Assembly (NCBI GenBank): GCA_016709865.1
Contig: JADJLX010000003.1
Coordinates: 1-64,000 of the forward strand
Origin: Bacteroidales bacterium
GTDB lineage: Bacteria; Bacteroidota; Bacteroidia; Bacteroidales; VadinHA17
DNA length: 64,000 bases
Direction: 5' to 3'
This document shows positions 1 through 10,072 of the stretch, one piece after another. How positions within the stretch are numbered: position 1 is the first letter of the stretch; each line of letters opens with the position of its first letter. The notes below the pieces were generated by a model, which was not told the origin of the DNA, ran no database searches, and worked only from the letters and a program-made list of their open reading frames with translations. The position numbers and the translations under genes are program-made.

Positions 1-601
1 TTTTATTTTATATGGCAGGTATTACACTATGGAATTATTTTTCCAGAGTGTCTTCGTCTAACATCTGATACCTTCGTAAAGAACTCAGCACTTTCGGGAA
101 AGTAGGTATTTTCCAGGATCATTACACCGTTATCAATTGTAGCTTCGAACTTGGTTAAGTTTTCAATACAATTTTTTTATTCCTGCTGTTTTCTTTTATT
201 ATTATTTTACAGATCAGCACATTGTACCAAATATAACACTGTTTTATCTTCCGGTATACATACTTATTATTGCACTATTGGCCCTCGGCTTCGGGCTTAT
301 CATTTCCGCCATGACAACAAAATACCGTGATCTTACCTTTCTTATACAGTTCGGAGTACAACTCTGGATGTACGCAACTCCGGTTATATATCCGATTACC
401 CAGATCCCTGAAAAGTACAGGTGGGCGATTATGGCCAATCCGGTAAGTTCAATTGTTGAAAATTTTAAATACAGTTTCACCGGGGCGGGAAGTTTTCATC
501 TTAACGGCATGGCTTACAGCGCGGTATTTGCAATTACAATTCTTCTTATTGGAGCTGCTGTTTTCAACAGAACGGAAAAGACGTTTATGGACAGTGTTTA
601 A
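1..601 (+). CDS. Polysaccharide ABC transporter permease, Wzm-like (5' end outside window, frameshifted)
   Basis: Membrane half of an ABC-2 type exporter that moves lipid-linked polysaccharide across the inner membrane. The clean part is the last 107 residues (from 278), with 'ISAMTTKYRDL', 'MYATPVIYPI' and 'NPVSSIVENFKY', typical of the O-antigen permease C-terminus. Upstream, 1-277 still encodes the same family in shifting frames ('MAGITLWNYFS', then a hydrophobic stretch), with apparent single-base losses. Paired with the ATPase at 1044, but separated from it by an inserted four-helix-bundle gene. The N-terminus lies left of the window. Family assignment is firm; the exact cargo is inferred from the downstream genes. 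Confidence 0.85.
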
Positions 602-610
602 AGTTCCATG

Positions 611-631
611 TTTCAAGTTCAAAGTTCCAAG
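611..631. repeat. Short heptamer array, left flank of the four-helix-bundle gene
   Basis: Three imperfect 7-nt units (TTTCAAG, TTCAAAG, TTCCAAG) lie between the permease stop and the start of the gene at 644. They are the reverse complement type of the CTTGAAC array at 1011-1045, so the gene is bracketed by inverted heptamer arrays. Confidence 0.6.
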
Positions 632-643
632 TGAAGATTTGTT

Positions 644-1008
644 ATGAAAGTTGAGAGGTTTGATGATCTGGAAATATGGAAAGAAGCAAGAGAGTTTTCC
701 AAAGTTGTTTTTCAAATAACTGAAATAGAACCTTTTTGCAGACATTCAAACTAAGGGATCAAATCAGAGGTTCTTCAGGTTCTGTTATGGACAATATTGC
801 TGAAGGATTCGAGGGATGGAAACAAGGAGGTTATTCAGTTTCTAACAATTTAAAAGGATCTTGCGGTGAAACCAGATCTCAATCGTACAGGGCATTTGAC
901 TTTCAATACATTAATCCTGAAACTCTTGACAACACAACTAAGCAAAAGATTTCAGCTCTTGTTTCATACTTAAAGAAGAGTGACTTTAAAGGCTCAAAAT
1001 TTCACTAA
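644..1008 (+). pseudogene. Four-helix-bundle protein of the 23S rRNA intervening-sequence (IVS) family, frameshifted
   Basis: Begins MKVERFDDLEIWKEAREFSK, then shifts frame near 710-740 into 'FKLRDQIRGSSGSVMDNIAEGFE', the hallmark of the small four-helix-bundle family first seen in 23S rRNA intervening sequences. Two compensating shifts near 815-860 scramble a short piece before 'KGSCGETRSQ' returns. About 120 residues, the usual family length. The molecular role of the family is not established. Its position between the wzm-like and wzt-like genes is odd, since those two are normally adjacent, and it is flanked by inverted heptamer arrays, which suggests insertion. The frameshifts may be sequencing errors, because neighbours carry similar ones. 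Confidence 0.8.
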
Positions 1009-1010
1009 AC

Positions 1011-1045
1011 ATTGAACATTGAACCTTGAACCTTGAACTCTGAAT
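1011..1045. repeat. CTTGAAC-type heptamer array, right flank of the four-helix-bundle gene
   Basis: Five consecutive 7-nt units: ATTGAAC, ATTGAAC, CTTGAAC, CTTGAAC, TCTGAAT. The array runs directly into the ATG of the ATPase gene at 1044. The same heptamer occurs at 7397-7424. Confidence 0.8.
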
Positions 1046-2304
1046 GAGCTGAGCCTGTAATAAAATCGAAAACCTTAGTAAGCAGTACCGCCTTGGCCTT
1101 GTAGGTACCGGTACCCTGTCGCACGACCTTCGACGCTGGTGGCACCTGGTTCGGGGGAGGGAAGATCCTATCTTAAGATTGGTGACGTGAACGACAGGAG
1201 TGTTAAGGGGTCAAGTGAATATGTATGGGCTTTGAAGGATATAAACTTTGAAGTTGAACAGGGTGAAGTGCTCGGAATTATTGGTAAGAACGGAGCAGGT
1301 AAAAGCACCCTTTTAAAAATACTAAGTAAAGTAACCGCTCACCACCGGAAAATTACATATAAGGGACGAATTGCTTCCCTTCTCGAAGTAGGAACAGGAT
1401 TTCATCCGAACTGACAGGCCGGGAAAATGTTTTTCTCAACGGGGCCATTCTTGGCATGCGTAAAAATGAGATAAGCAGAAAATTTGATGAGATAGTCGAT
1501 TTTTCAGGTTGTGAAAAGTATATTGATACACCTGTAAAAAGATATAGCAGTGGTATGTCAGTGCGACTTGGTTTTGCTGTGGCTGCCTTTTTGGAACCCG
1601 AAGTTTTAATAATTGATGAAGTCCTAGCAGTTGGGGATGCCGAGTTTCAAAGAAAAGCAATTGGCAAAATGCAGGAGGTGAGTCAAATACAAAAATAGAA
1701 CAGTTCTTTTTGTAAGTCATAATATGAGCGCAATTCAAAACTTAACTAGTAGAGTAATCCTTATTAATAATGGTAAAATTGAAACTGTAGGAAAAAACAA
1801 GGAGGTTATAAATGAGTACTTAAATCTTGATAGTAATGAGATCAATACTCTAAGGACCTATCGTTTATAAAAAGAAAAGGAATAGGTGAAATATTATTCA
1901 AAAGTGTTGTAGTGAATGATCATCAACCTATCTCAACAGGATCAAATTTAAATCTTATGATTAAATTAAAAAATTCCAGTTCCAAGGCAATCAGCAATGC
2001 TAGGATTGATATAGGGATAGATAATAGTCAGAATACAAGAATTGCTTATTTAAGTAATAATATCTTGGATAAGGTTATTTCATTATTACCTAATCAAGAA
2101 AAGGAAATACTTTTTAAAGTTGAAAAAATACCTCTATCATCTGGAACATACAGTTTGACATTATATTGTGAGGCTGCAGGACAAATCCAAGACTGGATTA
2201 AAAATGCAATTTATTTTGAGATTAGAAATGTCGATTTCTATAATACAGGCAAGTCTCCTCATGAAACTCAAGGGAGTATTCTTCTTAGTTACCAAATTGA
2301 ATAA
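1044..2304 (+). CDS. Polysaccharide ABC transporter ATPase, Wzt-like, with C-terminal domain (frameshifted)
   Basis: ATPase subunit energising export of the polysaccharide made by this locus. Seen in order: an N-terminal '[11 protein letters not shown]'-type start, Walker A 'GKNGAGKST' near 1290, '[14 protein letters not shown]', signature '[16 protein letters not shown]', Walker B '[12 protein letters not shown]', H-loop 'LFVSHNM'. These pieces are in different frames (breaks near 1150, 1340-1410, 1690, 1865). The last ~145 residues (from about 1870) form a beta-rich Wzt C-terminal-like domain, which in characterised Wzt proteins recognises the modified end of the glycan. That fits the methyltransferases nearby. 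The start overlaps the end of a heptamer array. Confidence 0.85.
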
Positions 2305-2306
2305 CA

Positions 2307-3013
2307 GTGAATTATCCTGAAGTAGTAAAAGATATTTTAAGATTTAGAGATCAGATAAAATTATATAAGAAGTATAATAATGCTATCTATAATTTATCAT
2401 TGTATACATATTTTATTAAATGGAGATTCTTTAAATCACAAACAGATTCAATGCACTTTGGAATACCTTGGATATCATTTCCCGCCATAAAATATATAGA
2501 CAAATTTATATGCAAAGAAATGAGTGTTTTTGAATATGGATGTGGAGGCTCTACATTATTTTTTTTCAGAAAGGGCAAGAGAAGTAATAAGCGTTGAACA
2601 TGATGAACAGTGGTATGGAAAAATATGCAAGGCCATTGAGAATAAAGACTTAAAAACATTAAACTTCTAATGAAGATACCAACTGATGCAATCGGAATAG
2701 AAAATCTATATAGCTCTGAAAATGAAAGGTATAAAAACAAGTCTTTGAAAATTATGTATCTACTATAGATTCATTTCCTAATGAGTATTTCAGTCTTGTA
2801 CTGATAGATGGTAGATCAAGACAGAGTTGTCTTAAACAGAGTTTGAATAAAATAAAAAAGGGAGGCCTAATTGTTTTTGACAATACAGAAAGAGATAGAT
2901 ACAGACAAGTATTTAACCTGGCTAACAAAAACTTTATCAAGATGGAACTTCCTGGGCCAACTCCTTTTTCTAAGTCATTCACAATCACAACAATATTCTT
3001 GAGGATAAGTTAG
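2307..3013 (+). CDS. Class I SAM-dependent methyltransferase (frameshifted)
   Basis: GTG start two bases after the ATPase stop. Contains 'MSVFEYGCGGSTLFF', a SAM-binding glycine-rich motif I, then 'REVISVEHDEQWYGKI' and 'YFSLVLIDGRSRQSC' in the other frames, ending 'TITTIFLRIS'. The arrangement (acidic residue of 'SVEHD' after motif I, 'LVLIDGR' as post-motif) is that of small class I methyltransferases. Breaks lie near 2565, 2665 and 2740. It probably methylates a sugar of the exported glycan; substrate unknown. Confidence 0.75.
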
Positions 3014-3062
3014 TTCTGAATTGGTAATCAAAAGGCTAAAAGGATAGTTGAAAGTATTTTAA

Positions 3063-4095
3063 ATGAATATTAGATTAACTTTTGGTATCATTGTTCTTAA
3101 CGGAGAACCTTTACCCGTTATAATATCAGGGCCCTTTACCCGCACGCTTATGAAATAATTATTGCTGAGGAGCTTGTGAAGGTGCACGAGTGTTGCATCT
3201 TCTTCAGGTCATTCTCTTGATGGTACTCTTGAACTGCTTTACGAAATAAAGAGAACGGAGGATCCGGAAAACAAAATTACAATTGTTACAGCTGAAGATG
3301 AGGGACATTCAGACGGTTTCTGGCCGGGGGAAAAGCTGGAACAGTGCCGGGCTTTTGCAAAAAGGGCCGGAGGAAACTACCTCTGGCAGGTTGATATTGA
3401 TGAATTCTACAGGGATGAAGATATTCTAAAGATTAAAAGCCTTCTCAAAAAAAATGAGAACATTACTACGATATCATTTAAACAATTAAGTTTTTGGGGT
3501 GGATTCAGTTATGTGGTCGACAGCTGGTATTTTAAGAGACATCTCCCTGAAATATTCAGAATCTTTAAATGGGAAGAAGGGTATCAGTATATATCACAAC
3601 CAGGCCGCCTACAGTTATTAACAGGATGGCATTAATCTGAAAGAGATAGATTTTCAAATCGAGACAACAGAAAAATGGGATTCTATATGTATCATTACTC
3701 TTTGTATTCCCTAAACAGGTCACTGAAAAACTTTATACTATAAAAATGCCGAATGGGCCAAAAGAAAAGAGGCTGAATGGTGGGCTAATGATGTGTTTTT
3801 AAAACTGTCACATCCGTACAGGGTATTTAGTGTTTCATGGATTCCCAGCTGGCTTGTCCCTTTTAAAAAGGTTCACCCGGGAATAATTCAAAAGCTGATT
3901 TCCGATATCAGTTCCGGAGTATTACAAGTTGAATTACGTCCGAAACATGATATTGATAAATTGGTAAATTCATTCACTTACAGGATTGGAATTATATGGC
4001 TGAAGTTCATTGAACCTTTCGATATGGCATATTATACTCTCAAAAGGAAAGCAAAATCATCTCTTAAAACTATACTGAAGAAGTTTAGCCAATGA
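3063..4095 (+). CDS. Glycosyltransferase family 2-like protein (frameshifted)
   Basis: ATG at 3063 starts MNIRLTFGIIVLNGEP, a GT-A type start. Downstream 'SSSGHSLDGTLELLYEI' and 'GGNYLWQVDIDEFYRDED' are readable; DIDEFY is the DxD-type metal/nucleotide-sugar motif seen in the distant GT2 group. The C-terminal 100 residues (from 3793) are clean. Frame breaks near 3110-3200, 3600-3640 and 3735. Its last four bases overlap the next gene (ATGA), so the two are translationally coupled. Donor and acceptor sugars cannot be told. Confidence 0.75.
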
Positions 4096-5337
4096 AAATA
4101 CTTCACCTAAGCACAAGCGATATTAACGGAGGAGCAGCCCGGGCAACATTCAGATTACACAACGGGCTAATTCAGAAAGGTATCGATTCAAAGATTTTTG
4201 TGAGGGATAAGCTGACTGAAAACAAGTCTGTTGTAAGGTATAAATATCCGAAGGGACTTGGCAAACTCAGATACAGGTATGATAAATTAAGAATAGATAT
4301 TGATTTCGAAATACACATCCACACGACCAGCCGGCCTAGAAGTATTCAGTGATGACAGAGCACCTCTGAAAAGCAGGATTTGCCGATCAGTTACCCGATG
4401 CTGATATCTATAATTTGCACTGGATCTCCGGATTTGTCGATTTGCCGGAATTCTTCAGTCATATTAATAAGCCGGTTGTCTGGACACTGCATGATATGTT
4501 CCCATTTACAGGGGGGTGTCATTATAATAACGGGTGTGAAAACTATGTTACCAACTGTCACAATTGTCCACAGCTCGGTTCGCTGATTCAAAAGACCTTT
4601 CATATAATATCTGAAACGAAAAGAAAAAATCACTGAACTGGCTTTAAGAAACAATATTATCATTAGAGCAGACAGCCATTGGCTTGCCGAGAAGCAGGAA
4701 GAGCAGCATTTTCAGAGATATGGACATTGATGTAATTCATTACGGGATTGAAACTGATGAATTTATACCAAGGGGATAAACAAGCCTGTCTTAGGTCTTT
4801 AAAAATTCCGGAAAACAGCAGGGTAGTAGTATTTGGAGCACCTGGGATCAATAATCCGCGAAAAGGATTTTACGAGCTTTCCGGAGAGCTTGAAACAGCT
4901 GAAGAACAATATCCGGGTTTGTTTTGTTAAGCTTTGGTTCGGGCACAGTACCTGCCGGTACAGATGTTCCTATGCTTCATCTTGGTAATGTTGCAAATAA
5001 CAATCTGCTTTCGATAATATACAATTGTGCCGATGTCTTCGTAATACCATCGCTGGAAGAAGCTTTTGGACAAACCGCCCTGGAGGCAATGTCATGTGGC
5101 ATTCCTGTTGTCGGATTCAATACTGGGGGAATACCTGATATGATTCAGGACGGAATCACAGGCTACCGCCTTGGAAAAAAAGGCAATGTTATTTCTCTGG
5201 CAGATTCTATAAAATGGTGTAACCTGAATGAGAAAGAATATAGGTATATGGCAAATTGCCGTGAAAAAGTATTGGAAGGATTTACACTGGAAAATCAGGC
5301 TGAAAAATATATGAATATTTACAAAACTTTAATCTGA
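4092..5337 (+). CDS. Glycosyltransferase family 4 (GT-B), frameshifted
   Basis: Starts MKILHLSTSDINGGAARATF, the GT4 N-terminal loop. Has 'VWTLHDMFPFTGGCHY' followed by a Cys-rich stretch ('CENYVTNCHNCPQL') characteristic of one GT4 subgroup. C-terminal domain 'SLEEAFGQTALEAMSCGIPVV' carries the E-x7-E nucleotide-sugar binding motif, and 'GGIPDMIQDGITGYRL' follows. Breaks near 4315, 4625 and 4780-4930. ATGA overlap with the upstream gene. Confidence 0.88.
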
Positions 5338-5338
5338 C

Positions 5339-6297
5339 ATGACGAAGGCTCTTATATCCTATCAAGATATTTACGGAATTCAACCTGAATAGTTTATCAC
5401 AGGGTTAAGACATTAAAACGATTAAATGATTGCCTCAATTGTGCACGAGTCTTAAATAAAGCCGGATTAATTAACCGGTATGGGCGTAAGGATCCTATAC
5501 CAGTAAGCAGATTCAATTGCTCACTGAGGATAAAACTGAACGGGAAAATCTTCAAAGTTCCGGTATTAAATAAGACAGGTTGGGAAAACCTTTTCCTTAC
5601 AGGCGGTTGGTTCACAGGGTTATTGAAAGAGCTTAAAATAAATAAGGATTGGACAGTAATTGATGTTGGAGCAAATATTGGTCAGACATTGATAAAAATA
5701 AAGAGCATTGATAAAGAGATCAATTATCTCGGATTTGAACCAAATCCTGTATGTGTAAACTACCTCTATATAAGATTATTGATAGAAACAATCTTAAAAC
5801 ACGCTATTGTTTTCCCGGCTGGAATATCAGATAAAAGTCGTTGCTTACTTTTTATTATTATAATGACTCCTGACAGCGATCCGGCGGGCCTCAATAATAC
5901 CTGGTTATTGCACGGACAGTAGCATATGTAAGAAAAATTTCGTATCTGTATTCAATATAAATGAAGTTACCGATGTCACCGCTATTCCCAGGATTCATCT
6001 TATCAAGATTGATGTTGAGGCAGAACCTGAGGTACTGCAATCGTGTAGGAACAATTGTGAAACACAGACCCTTTATTATTATTGAGATACTACCTGTTTA
6101 TACTGCAGAAAATCTAATCGAAGGGAAGACTTGAAAAACTGAAGCTCTCATTCGGCAATTGAATTATAAAATCATGCTTATAAAGAAAGTTCAGGAACGA
6201 AAGTTTTATGGCCCTTGAAGAAATAGATTCAATCGGGATTCATGGTAATATTCTGAATATAGATTATTTACTGGCACCGCAAGAATCAAATTATTAA
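5339..6297 (+). CDS. FkbM-family methyltransferase (frameshifted)
   Basis: Core 'VIDVGANIGQTLIKIKSI' (motif I) followed by 'YLGFEPNP', then in another frame 'IHLIKIDVEGAEPEVL', the signature FkbM pair. Ends 'NIDYLLAPQESNY'. The ATG at 5339 lies two bases after the preceding stop, but the first ~60 codons are scrambled, so the true start is uncertain. FkbM enzymes O-methylate sugars and polyketides; here a sugar hydroxyl of the surface glycan is the likely target. Confidence 0.8.
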
Positions 6298-6308
6298 GCA
6301 GTCAAGTC

Positions 6309-7324
6309 TTGAAGAAACTGCATTTTTCTTACAAATATCTTATAATTCTGCTGATAGGGATTTTAGTAACCATTCTCCTTAGTAACAAAATCGGGAAACC
6401 GCTGGAAAAATTTGAGACAGGAATATATCAGAAAATTTCAGGCAAAATTCCGCAGCATGTCAGGTACAGCGACTCCGCATCCCTATTGTAGTTTATGAAG
6501 GAAATGTGGGAGAGCATACTACTGTTGTAATGACTGCCCAGGAGGCAATAAAATATTATAATAAAATAGATAATCCTGAAAACAGGAATAAGTTTTTCAC
6601 ATGTATAGAGTGGTTGAAATCAAATTTGGTTCAGCTCAATGACAGTTCTATGATTTATTATGTTGACTTTGACTGGAGCAGTTATCACATGACTAGACCC
6701 TGGAGATCAGCTATGAGTCAGGGAAGAGCCATACAGGCATTTTTAAAAGCTTATGAGCTGACAAAAGACACAATGTATATCGACTATGCACGCAAAGCAA
6801 TGAATACCTTATTTACCGAGGTAAAGGATGGAGGTGTTACTTATAAAGACAGAAGCGGTTACTGGTATGAAGAATACGCTGATGATAATGTACCTCAGTC
6901 GAGAGTATTAAACGGGATGATTGTTGTGTTGCAGGCCCTTTCAGACTATAAAAAAGTGACAGCTGATACAACTGCCTGCTTTCCAAAAGAGGTGTAAGTG
7001 AAGTCAAAGCAAACTCAGTCTATTCGATGATAACGGACTCAAATTATGATGCTTTTAGGCAAGCCCGCCTATCCGTGGTACCACAATTTCCATATCGAAT
7101 TTGATTTTCTCTATACCGAAACTAGTGATCCGGTTTTTAATGAGTATAAACAGAAATGGATGCAATATAAAGAACCCTCCTACTTAACAAGTCTTTACAA
7201 ACGGCCAACCCATATTGGGATGTTTACTGTTTTTACAATATTTGCAACTGTTTTTTCAACTCTTTTCATCATAGATTTTTTTATTTTCAGTAAAAATAAA
7301 TTAACTGATAATTTTAGAATCTAA
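6309..7324 (+). CDS. Membrane-anchored D-glucuronyl C5-epimerase-like protein (frameshifted)
   Basis: TTG start, then an N-terminal signal-anchor ('YLIILLIGILVTILLS'). The body matches the C-terminal catalytic domain of heparan D-glucuronyl C5-epimerases: 'YYVDFDWSSYHMTRPWRSAM', 'SQGRAIQAFLKAYELT', 'GYWYEEYADDNVPQSRVLNG'. A second hydrophobic segment ends the protein. Breaks near 6485 and 6990-7050. Family members turn D-glucuronate into L-iduronate within a polymer; a periplasm-facing enzyme would act on the assembled chain. The substrate is inferred, not shown. Catalytic residues were not mapped one by one. Confidence 0.8.
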
Positions 7325-7396
7325 ATCTTTAAATCTTAAGTTTTATCTAGAACCTTGAACTTTGACCCTAGTGTTCAGAAAGCTTTCATGAGCAAG

Positions 7397-7424
7397 CTTG
7401 AACCTTGAACCTTGAACCTTGAAC
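7397..7424. repeat. Four perfect CTTGAAC heptamers
   Basis: Exactly four tandem copies of CTTGAAC, with looser relatives from 7361 on. The TTG used as start of the next gene (7419) lies inside the last copy, so the array supplies the start region of a coding sequence. Confidence 0.9.
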
Positions 7425-8355
7425 CTGCTTAACAAACTCCCCCCCCCCCCTACAGGTAAAACAGGCTGGCCCTGGACTATAGAAAGTGAATCAACAGAGT
7501 CTTTGCAACATCTTGCAATCTCCTGGCCAAGGACAAGTATAATTACTCCTAGTTTCAATCAGGGCTATTCTATAGAGGAGACTATACGATCCATCCTCCT
7601 TCAAAATGTATCCAAACCTTGAATATATTATAGTTGACGGGGGGAAGCAGTGATAATACACTGGAGATTATCAAGAAGTACGAACCATGGATAACTTATT
7701 GGGTAAAGGAGAAAGACTCGGGTCAGAGTGAAAAACAATCAACAAAGGATTTTGGAAATGTACAGGAGAGCTTGTAAACTGGATTTGCAGTGATGATTTG
7801 CTTTGCCTCAACGGGCTAAACAGATTTGTTCGGAATACAAAGATTGATTCGAACACACTTTACCTCGGTGAATGGGCAACAATTGATGAAAAAAGTGTTG
7901 TGATCAAATCAGGCGAAAATATAATTCAAGGTCTAGAAATGCTTGTTGATATTTCTGGTTTTTGGAGGAATGGCGCTTCCATAGCCCAGCAATCTGCATT
8001 TTTCCCGTTGCAGGCAGTTAAAAAGATTAACGGACTGAATACAGATAATCATTATTCAATGGACTATGAATTATGGGGGAAGTTATTACTGGAGGGCTGC
8101 AAAATTCAAAATACACCGGTTAGGATAGGATCTTTCAGAACCTATCCTTCACAAAAAACAGCAAAGCGATTTCATTCAACAATTTCTTTATTCAAAGCAT
8201 CGGTTAAACTTACAAATTTAAGTAAGCTCAGTTTTAAGGGAAAATTCGGAATTAATTTAAAAAACATAAAGTATCTAATAGGATTTATATATCATCATCT
8301 GAGATCCAAAATTGGTATAAAAAGAAGAATAGGGAGACTATGGAAAAAAGAATAA
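7419..8355 (+). CDS. Glycosyltransferase family 2 (frameshifted)
   Basis: N-terminus MNLLNKLPPPPTGKTGWPWT is a known leader of a GT2 subgroup that opens with a Pro run and 'GKTGWPW'. Then 'TSIITPSFNQGYSIEETIRS' (nucleotide-binding strand) and, across breaks near 7610-7640 and 7720, 'YIIVDGG' and 'WICSDD' (DxD-like). The C-terminal 185 residues are clean. The PPPP codons are a run of 12 C at 7439-7450, right beside the heptamer array, which makes this start both poorly defined and potentially length-variable. Confidence 0.82.
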
Positions 8356-9113
8356 GAATACCTTTGATTATAATTCCTACAATTTCTGTTTCACTCTTTA
8401 TTCAGGTAGTAGTCAGTGATTTTGAATTAAGTTTTATAATCATTTTTTTATAATCCTTATCTATTATTATATATTGATCAGGCTTAAAAGCTTTACAAAG
8501 AATGCAATCATTTTCGTTGAAAAAAATTTATGATAGAATCAGGGAATTGATGTTATAAATACGGAATCACTTAATTCACTGGGAATTCAAATTAATCAGG
8601 TATATTTATGAAGGTACCAGAATGAGACATATTAAAACCATTCTTTTCCGAGAATTCAGGTTTTTTCAGTTTCCAGCGAGAAAATAATTGATTTGGGAAG
8701 CGGCAAAGGGAGTGCACTGATTGCGTTAAAGAACTTGGTTTTAAGAATGTAGCCGGTGTAGAGATTCTGAGAGACTATGTTCAATAACAAAAGATAACCT
8801 GCAAAAACTTAAAATAGCTGATGTTGCAATATTTAATTGTGACATTTTGAATTTTGACCAATACACTGATTTTGATATATTTTACTTGTTTAATCCATTT
8901 CCCGCTGAGGTCTTAAAAATTGTAGTTTCGGAGATAGAAAAAAGTCTTGAAGTAAAACCTCGGAAAGTGAAGATAATTTACATGAATCCCAAACATCACG
9001 ATACAGATTGATTCAAGCAGGTTTTTCAAAGAGTAGGGGAGTTTAACTATGATTCAGAAAAATCCTCCTTCAGGAAAATATTCCTCCTTACCAAAATTGA
9101 TTCCTTAAGATGA
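8340..9113 (+). CDS. SAM-dependent methyltransferase with N-terminal membrane segments (frameshifted)
   Basis: ATG at 8340 overlaps the preceding gene by 16 bases. Starts MEKRIRIPLIIIPTISVSLF and has two hydrophobic stretches, then 'KIIDLGSGKGSAL' (motif I; read across a break near 8690-8730), 'ELGFKNVAGVEI', 'VAIFNCDILNFDQYTDFDIF' and 'YLFNPFP'. The order fits class I methyltransferases that act on small or lipid-linked acceptors. Several single-base losses. ATGA overlap with the next gene. Confidence 0.72.
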
Positions 9114-10072
9114 GGGAAACCTACAGAGAGAATTTTGTGCGGCCGTCCGGGATTCCGGTTTTTCTTACAGATTGGTGGCTTGATCTGGTTTTGGGGAAGG
9201 CAATTGGGATTTTGTCAGTTATGAGGAAGGAGATCAGATTAAGGCCGTATGGCCATATTATTTTATTAATGGCAATTATAGTCAACGAGTAGTAAAGATG
9301 CCCAGATTAACTCCTTTTTCCGGTCCGTGGATAAAATATCCTGTTAACCAGAAATATTGTTCATTGTTATCATACGAAAAGGAGGTAATAAACAAACTTA
9401 TAGATAAACTCCCTGCAACCGACTTCTTTCAGCAAAATATTAATCTGTCAATCCGGAATAAATTGCCGTTTTACTGGAGGGGTTTTGATCAAAGTTTGTC
9501 CTATACCTATAAGCTTACTGAATTGTCTAAACCAGAGAACGTATTTTCAGGTTTTAAGGAAAGTACCAGAAGTGAAATAAGAAAAGCAGAGAAATATCTC
9601 AAAGTAGTAGAATCGGACAAAATTGAACTATTTTATAAAATAAACTCATTAACATTCGACCGTAAGAATAAGAAAATTCCATATTCTTTCTCATTTATTC
9701 AAAAATTAGATAAAGAATGCCAAAAGCAATGTTGCAGAAGTATACTGTTGTGAAGATGGAAATAGTAACTATCATGCAGCCATATATTTAATCTGGGACA
9801 GAGATTGTACTTATTACCTGATGGGAGGAGCAGATCCCGAATTCAGGAACAGCGGAGCAATGAGTCTACTTATATGGGCAGGCATTAATCAGGCAGCACA
9901 TCGAAAACAGAGTTTTGATTTTGAAGGAAGCATGATTGAACCAATTGAACATTTTTTCAGAAGCTTCGGGGGTGAGCAGAATCATTATCTGCAAATTACA
10001 AAACGCAGCCGTAAAGGTAAGTTCATAAAGCTACTTAGCGAGGTTAAGAAATTAGCCTTTGGGAATGCATGA
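9110..10072 (+). CDS. FemAB/GNAT-type acyltransferase (frameshifted)
   Basis: Begins MRETYRENFVRPSGIPVFLT and 'DWWLDLV', a start typical of GNAT-fold 'methicillin-resistance/FemAB-like' proteins in polysaccharide loci. Later 'FSGFKESTRSEIRKAEKYLK' and 'YYLMGGADPEFRNSGAMSLL' (acyl-CoA or acyl donor loop region) and 'FDFEGSMIEPIEHFFRSFGG' are all family hallmarks. Breaks near 9195-9295 and 9730. It probably N- or O-acylates a sugar. ATGA overlaps on both sides. Confidence 0.78.
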
